Shown here piece after piece: positions 1-9,767 of a stretch of DNA of 64,000 nt (position 1 is its first letter; every line of letters starts with the position of its first letter). This stretch comes from Chelydra serpentina. Its lineage: Eukaryota; Chordata; Testudines; Chelydridae. The notes under the pieces were generated by a model. It made no database searches. It saw only the letters and a list, made by a program, of their open reading frames with translations, and was not told where the DNA came from. The stretch covers positions 1,860,001 through 1,924,000 of the forward strand of contig JBAIAC010000021.1 in assembly GCA_037349315.1 (NCBI GenBank). Reading direction: 5' to 3'. The position numbers were made by a program, and so were the translations under genes.

Positions 1-1116
1 CAGAAAATCAGAGAAAGCTGATGCCAGCTGAAAAACAATCAACATGCCATGCATTTACTGGCACATTGGGAATTATGTTCTGTGTTTTATGTCCTGTCTT
101 GTCTTGTGGCCAATATTTTTGAGTTTAATATTTTCATAGGACCGTCTAGTTCAAAATCCAATAGATGGGTTAAATCAAAATGCAGATCCTTTTTTATTCA
201 ACTTGGAACACAAAGTGTTTTGGAGAATATCAGGAAATGTGATATACTAAAGTCTAATACACTTGCAAAAGTAAGAAAAAGAAATTCACTGGCCAGATCC
301 TTTCATTGGAAAAATTGTTGTAAAAATTGCACACCAATAGACTTTGGAAGCAACGACATGAAAGGTTAACCCACTCCCCATATTGTACATGGGATCCTTC
401 TGGCTACCCCAGATCTCTGCCAGAGGGCTGGGGAGGGAGGAAAAAACTATTGGACACCAGAGGTTGTACCGAGTGGACTCCTCAAAAGTGGGTGTGCTTG
501 TCCTGGTTTGTTGCTCCAAAGCTCTGTAATAAAGTCATTTTATTAGAAGGGTGTATGTGGTATATATTGAATAATAAGACTAAAGTGCTGTATAAGGGGT
601 AGTGTATATGTGTTTATTTTTGGACAAAGGTGTGAGTGGAGAGTGGAAATTTCCTTTGTAGATTAAAAGAATCCGAGAAGGGGAGAAGAAAAGAACAGAA
701 TGAGTTAATTGTATCTAGGAAGCTCAGTCCAAAAGAGATAAGACTCTGGCCTCGCCCAAGGACACTGCTCACAGCTAAGACTTGACTGACAGCCAGGAAA
801 AGGAGGGGCTTATATGTGCCCAAGCAGCTGTAAAATCTGCAAATCACTGCCAGATAAAAAAAGCATTACCCAGAGACCCCAGCAGCCCTGCCATTCATTG
901 GAACCAGGTGACTGGGTCTATAGACTAACAGACGTATTGGAGCATAAGCTTTCGTGGGTGAATACTCACTTCGTTGGATGCATGCAGTGGAAATATCCAG
1001 AGGCAGATATAAATATGGAGGCAAGAGTCTGCTAGAGATAACGAGGTTAGTTCAATCAGGGTGGATGAAGCCCTCTTCTAGCAGCTGAGGTGTGAACACC
1101 AAGGGAGGAGAAACTG

Positions 1117-1525
1117 CTTTTGTAGTTGGATAGCCATTCACAGTCTTTGTTTAATCCTGAGCTCATGGTGTCAAATTTGCAAATGAACTGAAGCTCAGCA
1201 GTTTCTCTTTGAAGTCTGTAATATACGCCATCGTGTGCCAGCAATGCCCCCTCTGCTATGTACATCGGCCAATCTGGACAGTCCTTATGTAAAAGGATAA
1301 ATGGACACAAATCAGATATTAGCAATGGCAATATACAAAAACCTGTAGGAGAACACTTCAATCTCCCTGGACACACAATAGCCGATTTAAAGGTAGACAT
1401 CCTGTAGCAAAAAACGTCAGGACCAGACTTCAAAGAGAAACTGCTGAGCTTCAGTTCATTTGCAAATTTGACACCATCAGCTCAGGATTATACAAAGACT
1501 CTGAATGGCTATCCAACTACAAAAG
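1117..1525. repeat. Inverted repeat of the Penelope tail
   Basis: About 98 bp at 1428-1525 (+) recurs in reverse complement at 1117-1216, with only a few mismatches by eye and about 210 bp between the arms. Both arms encode the same C-terminal protein segment on opposite strands. The same arrangement is present in unit B, so it predates the unit duplication. Confidence 0.75.
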
Positions 1526-1530
1526 TAATG
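1218..1530 (+). pseudogene. Penelope-like element: C-terminal GIY-YIG endonuclease remnant
   Basis: Read on the plus strand across one 4-nt insertion (near 1262) and one stop codon, this stretch gives a GIY-YIG-type domain. It starts with a VIYAI strand, then a cysteine pair and CYV, then GQSGQSLCKRINGHKSDI, a GEHF motif, and a C-terminal block containing LQRETAELQFICKFDT. This order fits the C-terminal endonuclease of Penelope-like retroelements of the Neptune type. No reverse-transcriptase domain is attached, so only the 3' tip of an element remains. A near copy lies at 29062-29369. The opposite strand carries a 125-codon open frame that is probably just its antisense. The class call rests on remembered family features, not on a search. 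Confidence 0.6.
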
Positions 1531-1689
1531 TTCCACCACAGCTTTTCTACCCGTACCTGCCAGGATTTTCTGAAATGGGGGTCCATACGTGGGGGACTGA
1601 ACTAGGGCCCCTCTGATATGAGTTGTCCTCCTTTGGGATGCCACCTGATGTTCTGGGATACCACTGAGCTCACTGTGACAGTGTCCCCA

Positions 1690-2757
1690 TAAAACTTTAT
1701 GGGGAGATGCTTATAACTATATCTGTGTAACTGGAATACGTTTTATGCTACATGTGCCATGTAACATATCTCTGTGAAAGTTATGACCTACTGAATTTAT
1801 TCCTCCTGTTTGTAGGCATGTATCATTGTTGTGGTTGAAGTTATGAACATTGGTTTTATATTTGCTGGTTTTATGCATAGCTTTTGTAAGAACATGGGAC
1901 CAGGTCCAGAGGAAGGAATGTGCAAGTTGAGTACAAGTACTTAACAGACAAAAGAAGACCCCAATCCACATCGGGGCCCCAGTCAAGGATGCAACTGGTT
2001 AGACTGGTTAGGGCGCATGGACAGGTGACTTGCCCATGTGATCCCAAAACTCCAGGGCAACTGGATCCTACGCAGGGAGAGGAATAACCTTCCATTTTGT
2101 CTTCAGCTGGCTAAAGGGAGAGGCTCTCCACCCCCCCCAAGGACATTCCTGAGGGGAACTGAACAAAGGACAAAGACACTAGGGGGTGTGAGCGGCTGCT
2201 GGACCCAGGCTAATTCTACAGCCTGTAAAATGGAAAATATCCGAACCTGGTGAGGCTTTTATCTGTGTTAACTTTGAATAGACATAGACGTGCGTGTTTT
2301 ATTTTATTTTACTAAGTAACTTGCTTTGTTCTGTCACTAATTGAACTCCCTTAAATCCTATTTTCTGTACTTATTAAAATCACTTTTTACTTATTAAGTT
2401 TCCTTGAGTACGAGTTGGTGCCTGGGGAAAGTGAACAGTTGTGCATATCTTTCTATCTTTGAAATAGAAGGCGAACTATTTATGAGTTTACCCTGTATAA
2501 GCTTTATACAGGGTAAAACGGATTTATTAAGGGTTTGAACCTCCTTGGAGTTGAGCAGCTGGGTGTCAAAGGCAAGAGCGCTTCCAGGGGCCTTACAGTG
2601 GTGAGTGGACTTGGTTCGGACCTGGGTCTGTGTTTGCAGCAGATCAGTGGAATCTGACTCAAAACAGACAGGATTCGGGAGTCCCAAGATGGAAAAGGCC
2701 TGGAAGCAGGGGCAGAAGTAGCCTTGGCACACCAGGTGGCAGCACCAAGCAGGTCTC
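1690..2757 (+). repeat. LTR-like interspersed repeat
   Basis: The stretch shares blocks with 47700-48300 and 52100-53060 (same orientation) and with the reverse complements of 7600-8960 and 29376-30440. Shared blocks are a TGTATCATT..TG..TTGAAGTTAT segment, an A/T-rich TTATTAAA..TCACTTTTTAC segment and a GTTGTGCATATCTT segment. No open protein is visible. It ends where the Myb-like reading frame of Harbinger H1 becomes recognisable. The LTR assignment is a guess from size and the polyadenylation-like AT block. Confidence 0.4.
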
Positions 2758-3250
2758 TGTGACCGATCGCTGTGTGGGGAAATGAATCCATCCTAGCCGA
2801 GCTCCGATCCAAAAGACGGAATGCCAAGATTTATGAAAAAATATCCCAGGCTATGACGGAGAGAGGATACAGCCGGGATGCAGTGCCGCGTGAAAATCAA
2901 GGAACTGCGGCAGGCGTACCAGAAGACCAAGGAGTCCAACGGACGCTCCGGATCGCAGCCACACACTTGCCGGTTTTACGAGGCACTGCATGCCATGCTC
3001 GGTGGTGCTGCCACAACTACCCCACCAGTGTCCGTGGACTCCGACAACGGGGTCTTATCTACGGCCACATCGTCAGAGGTTTTCGCGGATGGTGAAGATG
3101 AGGAAGGAGAGGATGAGGACGAGGCATTCGACAGCGCTCTCACTGCTGATTTCCCCGACAGCCAGGAACTATTCCTCACCCTGACTGAGCTCCCCTACGA
3201 ACCCTCCCAAGGCAGCATTCCTGACCAGGAATCAGGCGAAGGATCAGCAG
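2758..3250 (+). pseudogene. Harbinger H1 Myb/SANT-like DNA-binding protein, exon 1
   Basis: The frame enters at IAVWGNESILAELRSKRRNA, typical of the trihelix Myb/SANT-like protein of Harbinger elements, and continues through IYEKISQAMTERGYSRDA. It then breaks near 2880, where a repeated CAGTG unit appears to have lost 5 nt. The downstream frame resumes with QCRVKIKELRQAY and ends in an acidic linker and the motif FPDSQELFLTL. A GTCAGT splice donor follows at 3251. The start codon and first helix are missing. In intact elements this protein helps transposase reach the nucleus and bind the ends; this copy is dead. Confidence 0.8.
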
Positions 3251-3362
3251 GTCAGTGTTTTAGACATTTATTTGCAATACAATAGGCATGGTGTGTTAGC
3301 ACTGTGTAACTGTTGCTTAATTGGCCTTATGCGCTTCAGCTTGGAGTCGCTTTCCCGTGCAA

Positions 3363-3653
3363 CTATTTGAAAAGTCTGTCAATATGTATGGGGATAGAGG
3401 AGTAATCCCCATCTGAGAGCTCCGCAAAGCTCTCCTGGAGGTACAGTGAGAGCTTGTTTATCACGTTCACGGGGAGAGCGGCCTTATTGTCTCCTCCATG
3501 GTAGGATACTTTCCCGCGCCATGCAAGCTGCAGGTACTCTGGTATCATTGCCTTGCATAGCATGGCTGCATACGGCCCCGGGGTTTGCTGGCATTGACGC
3601 AGCATGCAGTATTTCTCTGTCTCGGTAATCCTCATCAGAGTGATATCAGTCAT
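3363..3653 (-). CDS. Conserved antisense ORF in Harbinger H1 (third element ORF)
   Basis: A 96-codon ORF lies on the strand opposite the Myb-like gene, inside its intron. It begins MTDITLMRIT, holds the block CQQTPGPYAAMLCKAMIPEY and then RGKVSY, and ends near SIPIHIDRLFK. A homologous ORF occupies the same relative place in H2 (20368-20682). By hand about 58 of 96 residues are identical, and most other positions are conservative (E/D, L/V, I/V, Y/F). Both copies are open over their full length, although the neighbouring Myb and transposase frames are broken. CAG followed by a few bases and ATG precedes both starts, so it may be a spliced exon. I do not recognise the family and assign no function. 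Confidence 0.55.
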   Translation of the reverse strand: MTDITLMRITETEKYCMLRQCQQTPGPYAAMLCKAMIPEYLQLAWRGKVSYHGGDNKAALPVNVINKLSLYLQESFAELSDGDYSSIPIHIDRLFK

Positions 3654-3756
3654 GGTGCCCTGGTTTGAATGAGTGGTATCATTAGTATAGAGAATGCTTC
3701 CTTTTCCCTTTAAAGAAAGACACCCGGCTGTTTCCGTTAACGCGTGGTGGTAGGGA

Positions 3757-4170
3757 GTTGGGAGCCAAACCATTCGAACTTAGCGGTGCGCGGCCAGGGA
3801 GAGTTCCCGGGACCGGCCACGCGAAGGGGGGGGGAAGGGTAGGCCAGCCGTTCAGACTGAGCGGTTCACTGGCACTTTTGGTTCCCGGGAGCGACCACGC
3901 GGAGGGGGGGGGAAGGGTAGGTGAGCCGTTCATACTGAGCGGTTTGTGGGCACTTTTGGTTCCCGGGAGTGACCATGCGGAGGGGGGGGGGGAGGGTAGG
4001 CGAGCCGTTCATGCTGAGCGGTTCGCGGGCACTTTTGGTTCCCGGGAGCGACCACGCGGAGGGTGGGGGAAGGGTAGGCGAGCCGTTCATACTGAGCGGT
4101 TCACGGGCACTTTTGGTTCCCTGGAGCGGCCACGCGGGGTCGGGGGGAAGTTTAGGCGAGCCGCTGTAGA
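3757..4170. repeat. Tandem repeat, unit about 77 bp, about five copies
   Basis: Units share GAGCGGTTC..GGGCACTTTTGG, TTCCCGGGAGCGACCACGCG, a G-run of variable length and GGGTAGGCGAGCCGTTCATAC. The array lies in the Myb-like intron of H1, just upstream of the antisense ORF. H2 lacks it at the equivalent place (20700-21180). Apparent ORFs of 124-154 codons across the array on both strands are repeat artefacts. Confidence 0.85.
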
Positions 4171-4500
4171 TGAGCGGTTTGGACAGCAGCAGTTCCTGCC
4201 CGCCGCCAGGAACAGTGATTGAGACATAGGAGTAGAGCACTGCTGTGAAGCAATCTCTCAGCAGTCCAAACTCATCACCTTACCATGTTCTTCAGAGAGC
4301 TGATTTTCAGTGTTCGGCAAGGCTTCTGGGATCCGTATACCGGGACCCCAGACACTCAGCATTAAGGCCTAATATTTGACCTTGTAGTACGTGAACATGT
4401 GATAGGTACTGTGCTTGGTCCTATTCACGGTGAAAGAGTATGGGCATTGTTCTCAGAAAGAGTTTTTCCAGGAATTCACTCCCTTTGCCTCATCCCACAG

Positions 4501-4982
4501 CTGCGAGTGTCTCCCGCCCTACCCGTGTTTCTCCCTCCCATGGGCTACTACAGATAAGGCAGCGCAAAAAGAGAACCCGGGACGACATGTTCTTGGAATT
4601 GATGATCTGGTCCCGAAGGGAGGCAGCACAGCGGAGAGAGGACGTCTCACGGTCCAAGCAAGCATCCAGGGAATGGGAGCAGAGGGCTGAAGCGCGCGAG
4701 GACAGGTGGCGGCAGGAAGACCAGCAGGCGACCCAAACGATGCTGGGACTAATGAGGGAGCAAACTGACACGCTCCGGCGCCTGGTGGACGTTCTCCAGG
4801 ACAGGAGACAGGAGGAAAGAGCCCCTCTATATGTTCTTTCTAACCGCCCACCCCCGCCACCAAGTCCAGTTGTTTACTCACCCAAAGTCACTAGGACGAG
4901 GGGAGGCAGGGTCCGTGGAAATATTCACTCCACCCCTGCAGACTGCTCCAGTAGCAGAAGGCTCTCATTCCCAAAACCTTAG
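4501..4982 (+). pseudogene. Harbinger H1 Myb-like protein, exon 2
   Basis: Exon 2 starts after a CCTCATCCCACAG acceptor. The frame encodes a basic QRKKRTRDDMF stretch, then a long charged helix rich in R, E and Q (WSRREAAQRRED.. EQRAEAREDRWRQEDQQA), then a proline-rich tail ending at a stop at 4980-4982. This is the usual coiled-coil-like C-terminus of turtle-type Harbinger Myb proteins. H2 has the counterpart at 21199-21726. The exon itself is open, but exon 1 is broken. Confidence 0.75.
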
Positions 4983-5746
4983 ATTGGTCCTTTCCCTCCC
5001 TCCAGCCGCACCCCTCAACACCGCCCTGCCCAGGTTTCATGTTAAAGCAATGCTCACTTTAATAAAAATGTTTTTTTGGTTCATTGTTTCCCTGACTGTC
5101 TTAAACAGGACCGTTTGTTTTTCGGGTTAGTGGGTAACGGGGTTTGTAAGTGCAGACGACTGGCGCCTAACCCAGGGTACAGACAGGGGAACGGATCAAC
5201 TGAAAGGCAGAGTAAAAATTGCATGCACTAGGCACACTTGTCATTCTGGGTGTGGGTTTTCATGTTCTCTACAGGGGGTTGGGTGGTTCAATGTCTGGTG
5301 GGGGAGGGTGGCCGCTGATCTTTAGCGGCTGGCAATAGCCTGCATGATAGATCCATGCACCGGGGGATCCGTAGCCGATGTTCACTGCCAAAAAGTCACA
5401 GAGACGCCACCACACACACATGCAAATAGGAGGGGTTGATGGCTCCCTTTAAACAAGCAGTCCAGCACTTAGGACTGCTCTGGGAGCAGGAGCATGTCAT
5501 TCCCCAAGCTTGGAAGCGTACTTTCCAACACTCCACCCGCTCCCCAACCGCGGTATGCGTCCATGGTTAAAATCGTAACTGAGAAACCAGTACCGGAGAC
5601 GGTCCAAATAAACAATGTTTCCTTTATTGTGCTTTTAAAGCGTTGAAGTAAGGGGGGGGAAGGGGGTTGGTAATGGGAGAGGATAGGCAACGGAAACTGT
5701 GTAAAGAAACGGGAAGGTTCAGCATCTGTTTAAAGAAGCGCAACAG

Positions 5747-6329
5747 TCACTGGTTACCCTGGTCAGTCTGGAAGCTAGCTTTCAAAGCTTCCTGGATGCA
5801 CAGCGTGTCCTGCTGCGATCTTCTAATCGCCCTGGTGTCCGGCTGAGCGTAATCTGCTGCCAGGCGATTTGCCTCAACCTCCCAGCCCACCATAAACGTC
5901 TCCCCCTTGCTCTCACAGAGATTGTGGAGCACACAGCATGCTGCAATCACAATGGGGATATTTTTTTTGGCCGAGGTCAGAGCGAGTCAGTAAGCTTCGC
6001 CATCTGCCTTTCAGACGGCCAAAGGCACACTCCACCACCATTCTGCACTTGCTCAGCCGGTAATTGAAGAGCTCCTTTTCAGTGTCCAGGGCTCCCATGT
6101 ATGGCTTCATGAGCCATGGCATTAGCGGGTAGGCAGGGTCCCCTAGGATCACTGTTGGCATCTCCACATCCCCAACAGTGATTTTGTGATCCGGGAAATA
6201 AACCCCCTGTTGCAGCTGTCTAAACAGACCACAGTTTTTGAAAACATGAGCATCATGAACCTTGCCTGGCCATCCAACATTGATGTTCGTAAAACGTCCT
6301 TTGTGGTCCACTAGTGCGGAGGGCTCCAT
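5747..6329 (-). pseudogene. Harbinger H1 transposase (HARBI1-like), C-terminal part
   Basis: Two overlapping minus-strand frames (6329-5913 and 5950-5747) give the C-terminal half of a HARBI1-type DDE transposase. It runs VDHKGRFTNINVGWPGKVHD, the second catalytic Asp in VILGDPAYPLMPW, the catalytic Glu in MVVECAFGRLKGRWRSLL, and CCVLHNLCESKGETF. A frameshift near 5930-5960 (in a run of T) separates the last block. The helix-turn-helix and the first catalytic Asp (DGTHIPI in H2) are missing upstream of 6329, so it cannot encode an active enzyme. Confidence 0.85.
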
Positions 6330-6710
6330 GCTCGCTGTCCTGTGGCATCCGAGCTATCAATCACCGGAAAAGGGCGCGAATTCATTGCCCGCCGGCGCTT
6401 TCACGTAGGGATGGCGGGATTGTGGGTCGAGTGACGACATTTACATATAACCACCCTTGACACATTTTCGGTCCCACAAGGCACTGGGGGCTACACCCAG
6501 AATTCCAGTGGGCAGCAGGGACTGCGGGAACTGTGGGATAGCTACCCACAGTGCACCGCTTGCAATGTAGACGCTTGCTCCCTTACTGTGGACTCAGAAA
6601 TTCGAATTAAGATCCTTGATGTGGATTTGCACGATTGACCTTGCAATATCGGTTTCACAAGTTCGGTTTAACAAAAATCGAACTAGTCTCGTAGTGTAGA
6701 CATACCCTTA

Positions 6711-7235
6711 GTTACCAAAAGAAAATAAAATATAAGTATGGAGTCTAAATACTCAACCCTATTAGACTGGGCAACATCTAGATTAAGCAGTTTTTCTTAC
6801 CCCACTGGCTATTGCAGTTCATAGTACGCAGATTTCACCCTTGAAATCTGGACTAGTCTCCTCTGCTGGAGGCTTCGGTCTTCTGTGAGTCTTTGTTGCT
6901 TGCAGCACAAATGGGGGCAGGAGAAAAGGCCAAGCATGGTGTCCCTGTGTTATGTTTTATACCCTCAGTCCCATCTGCTTGGAGACACACATCCAGGCAT
7001 GCCATGAGGGCATTGCTGAGTCCCCAAGCAAGGCTGAGCAATTCCCTTGGTGTGGGTGGGGTGTGGCTGCTGGACAATGGCTGTTGATGGGTTGTTTGAC
7101 ACCCAGCCCGGGCACTGGTTACTTTCCTCGCTGTTGTCTCGGGGGGGCTAATAGCTGGCTGATTCCCAAACTTACAGTATGGTTTAGTGACAACCATACA
7201 ACACAATTCTCAGAACTTCATATGCATTAATGATA
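6711..7235 (-). repeat. Interspersed repeat, copy also at 47180-47710 (+)
   Basis: The reverse complement of this stretch matches 47180-47710 over most of its length; the two 117-136-codon open frames are alignable. H1 ends at a TTA just inside this repeat, so H1 seems to have inserted into it. The frames contain no motif I recognise and are treated as repeat sequence. Confidence 0.6.
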
Positions 7236-7339
7236 TACAGATATGGGTAGGAAAATGACTTTCAGGAGATCATAACCTTTCCCCTGATATCTCACATGGC
7301 CTACTTTATATGCAAGATCACCCTCATATATAAATGAGG

Positions 7340-7540
7340 AATATGGGGGTTCCAGGATGCCCGTCCAAGATACAGAATGTCACACATGACACCAAAGGGG
7401 TCCATGACATTCCAGATGATGGGGTGGCCTTTGGAGTCCAGGAGGTAACAGCGGGGGAAGTAGGGGATCAGGTTGGCCAGGTACTGCTGGCTCTGCTCAT
7501 TTCCCCCTTAGGGCCACTTCATGTTTAGCAGGTTAATGTG
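7340..7540 (-). pseudogene. Diverged GLYAT-like pseudogene, exon 5 fragment
   Basis: Read on minus, the stretch gives HINLLNMKW, then GGNEQSQQYLANLIPYFP, then LLDSKGHPIIW and MDPFGVM. This aligns with the acyltransferase core of the intact gene at 11726-12182 ([45 protein letters not shown]). A stop interrupts the frame after KWP and the coenzyme-A loop is unrecognisable. With 9252-9363 and 9670-9767 it forms an old paralogue in the usual exon order. Its divergence shows it is not a recent copy. Confidence 0.7.
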
Positions 7541-7599
7541 CAGTAGCTGTCCGTGCTCTGTCTGGGCTGCTTGCCAGAGTGCAGATCTCCAGGGCTGTG

Positions 7600-8960
7600 G
7601 GTCGAGCAGCAGTTGGGCAGGTGCATCACTTGCTATGGAGCAAGGGGGGGAATTGCCCTTCTAGACCTTGTTTTGTCCTCCGTCCATGGGTCTCTCTGCT
7701 CCACTTTTTGCCTCATCTGTGTTTTCAGGATACAGGATCGTCTGTAATGTTCCAACACAGCTTTTCTACATGTACCTGCCAGGATTTTCTGAAATGACAG
7801 CCCTGCTGTTGGGGGGTCCCTATGTGGGGGCTGAACCAGGGCCCCTCTGAGATCGGTTGTCCCCCTTTGGGACGCCACCTGTTGTGCTGGGATACCCTGT
7901 TCTGCCAGCATGGGCTTCATTTTTACCTGTCTTGCTGAGCCAGGCTAGTAAGCCTCCTCCAGCACACACAGAGGCAGAGCCACACCCAACTGCAGAATGA
8001 CACAGACTCTGAGATCAGCTCTGGGAAGCCTCAGCTTAAGGGACTTGTCCCAGCACTCAGGTGTCCACCTCCCGTAGAGTGAAGACCCAAAGGTATTGTC
8101 TTGCGCTGTAGAGGAAACTATACAACGCAAGCTCATAAATTCGCCCCCTCCCTCAATGTGGAGGAAGATATGTACAACTTCTTCCCCTTCCTTACCCCAC
8201 AGTTAGAAATTACAGAAACTGGGTTTAATAGTAAACAAAGCAAATTTTATTAACTATAAAGGGCGTTTTTAAGTGGTTAAAGGGGTAGAAAACAGAAGGA
8301 AGCAGATTACTAAGCAAATAAAACAAAACACGCAAACTAAGTTTGATTCACTAAAGAAACGGGTTATAAAATGTAATTTTTCACTCTAAATATTGTCACA
8401 GGTAGATTACAGAAAGTCTTGAAAGGCAGCTGCACTGGCCTGCACCTTGTGACTTCAGGTATTTCCATGCACAGACTGGACGCCCCACCAAAATTGGTTC
8501 AACCCTTCTCCCCTTACTTCGGTTCTTGCTTCCACGTGTTTTTCAGTGTCTCTTTGGGTGGGAGGCAGAGGAGAACAATGATCATGTCACTCCCATGCCT
8601 TATATAGCTCTTGTGTATGGCAGGAGCCATTTGTCTCCCAGTGGAAGAACACTGGCCTTCCAAGGGGTGGGTCCAGTACCAGATGACTCAGACCCATGTC
8701 TCTGCAGGGCTGTAGGCTGTCTGGAACATCCACAGGAAGACTAAGCTCTTTCACAGTCCATTGCCTTTGCTAATGGGCCGTTAGCCCTGTCTGGCTTTTC
8801 CATTGTTGTACCTGAAGGGCTAGTTGGGGGTGACAACCAAAGTAACACATTTGAAATACAGATACATAGTGAATATTCCTAACTTCAGATACGGAAATGA
8901 TCCAGGCTTACAAATTGGATAATCACATTCAGTAAATCATAACCTTTCCAATGATATCGC
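7600..8960 (-). repeat. LTR-like repeat inserted in the GLYAT pseudogene (unit A)
   Basis: On minus it shares the blocks GTTGTACATATCTTCCTCCA, TTGAGGGAGG, TTTATGAGCTT and CTACAGCGCAAGACAAT with 52920-53020 (+). Unit B has the counterpart at 29376-30440. Its end near 7745-7893 (CAGGATTTTCTGAAATG.. to GGGATACC) is itself similar to 1550-1672, giving two direct repeats about 6.2 kb apart in unit A. No protein is visible. Confidence 0.5.
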
Positions 8961-9251
8961 ACATGAGCCATCTTGCATAAAGCACATCTCAGTTATGTCA
9001 TGTCCATGTCATAAGCATATTTTCATAAAGAATATGGAGTGTAATGTCACCCCCCCCACCCCAAACACCCCGTGCCCGATCTCTATAGTGTCTGCAGGTC
9101 CCTGAGCAGCCAGAGAGCAGGCTGTGTGGGCAGTTTCAATTCCGGTGGGATGCTGCCATTGACCTGGGGCCCAGACAGGGGGAGGAGTGGGGCCAGCTGC
9201 CTGCCAGTGAAGCTGCCCAACCCCTGTGCCCACCCCCAGGCAGACACTGAC

Positions 9252-9363
9252 CAGATCTCAGGCATGGTGCTGGGATCGGGCAGAGGTAGGTGAAATGGTT
9301 GGATGCCTCCAGCTGCACCCCATTGGCCCCAGCCATGTCCCTCATACGCCCCGTCCTGGGGCC
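9252..9363 (-). pseudogene. Diverged GLYAT-like pseudogene, exon 4
   Basis: The minus reading gives VQLEASNHFTYL, comparable to [16 protein letters not shown] of the intact gene. It is 112 nt instead of 121, so the phase is lost. The intron-side boundary still shows a GTCAGT donor. It lies between the exon-5 and exon-3 remnants in correct order, and unit B has the same 112-nt version at 30718-30829. Confidence 0.7.
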
Positions 9364-9669
9364 CTTCAGGTGGCGGCAACAGACCTTGAGCAGTGGGAGC
9401 CCTGAATGGGGAACGTGGCTATGGGGGACCCCATACGGGCAGGTGGGGAGGAGAGGGGACCAAGCCAATCCACAAGCACGCAGGTTTCATGAAAGGGGGC
9501 CTGCATCAAGTGAGCCAATCCCAGCCCAGCAGCCTGACCCCATGCGGCATACAGGAGCAGCTGGGGAGGACCTGGCGACTCAGAGACTGGGGCTGCTGTG
9601 GTTTGGCCCCAGAAGGTGGGGGCATCATGCAGTGGCTGTGGGGCTCAGGATGAGACACCCAGACATTAC

Positions 9670-9767
9670 TGTGGATAAAGAAGATTTGGCCCCAGTTGAT
9701 AGCGCCCATGCTGCCCAGCTCGTCCTCTGTAGAACTCTGTGTACATGTACATCATAGCGCCGTAGAT
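9670..9767 (-). pseudogene. Diverged GLYAT-like pseudogene, exon 3
   Basis: The minus strand reads MYMYTEFYRG and, in another frame, GAINWGQIFFIHSN, which match [11 protein letters not shown] and [14 protein letters not shown] of the intact gene. The frame change within the exon makes it non-functional. A CTGGCAG acceptor (just above 9767) and a GTAATG donor are still visible. Confidence 0.7.

Larger units (their letters stand above)
1..1672. repeat. Left block of duplication unit A
   Basis: This block matches 27852-29515 almost base for base, in the same orientation. The match begins at base 1, so unit A extends beyond the window. It is non-coding and repeat-rich, with a Penelope fragment near its right end. 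At 1672 unit A continues into sequence absent from unit B, while unit B resumes similarity at A position 7895. This is seen directly; that it is a segmental duplication is inferred. Confidence 0.85.
2758..6707. mobile_element. PIF/Harbinger transposon H1, truncated
   Basis: It has the two-gene Harbinger layout: a Myb/SANT-like gene on plus (2758-3250 and 4501-4982) and a HARBI1-type transposase on minus (5747-6329), converging. The right end carries a Harbinger-like terminus (GGGTATGTCTACACTAC read on minus) ending at 6707, followed by TTA at 6708-6710. That TTA fits the TWA target of this superfamily. The flank beyond matches an interrupted repeat also seen near 47690-47710. The left terminus is missing, because the element starts in the middle of the Myb domain. 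An extra antisense ORF (3363-3653) and a tandem repeat (3757-4170) lie in the Myb intron. Confidence 0.8.

Noticed and set aside
1056..1433. 125-codon minus ORF, identical in both units
   Set aside because: It is mostly antisense to the Penelope GIY-YIG remnant, and its conservation is explained by the recent duplication.
3758..4240. ORFs of 124-154 codons on both strands
   Set aside because: They are translations of a 77-bp tandem repeat.
6853..7206. 117-codon ORF with a partner at 47196-47606
   Set aside because: Both are parts of an interspersed repeat on opposite strands; no domain, and frame ends differ.
9072..9757. 155-codon plus ORF
   Set aside because: Antisense to the diverged GLYAT pseudo-exons.
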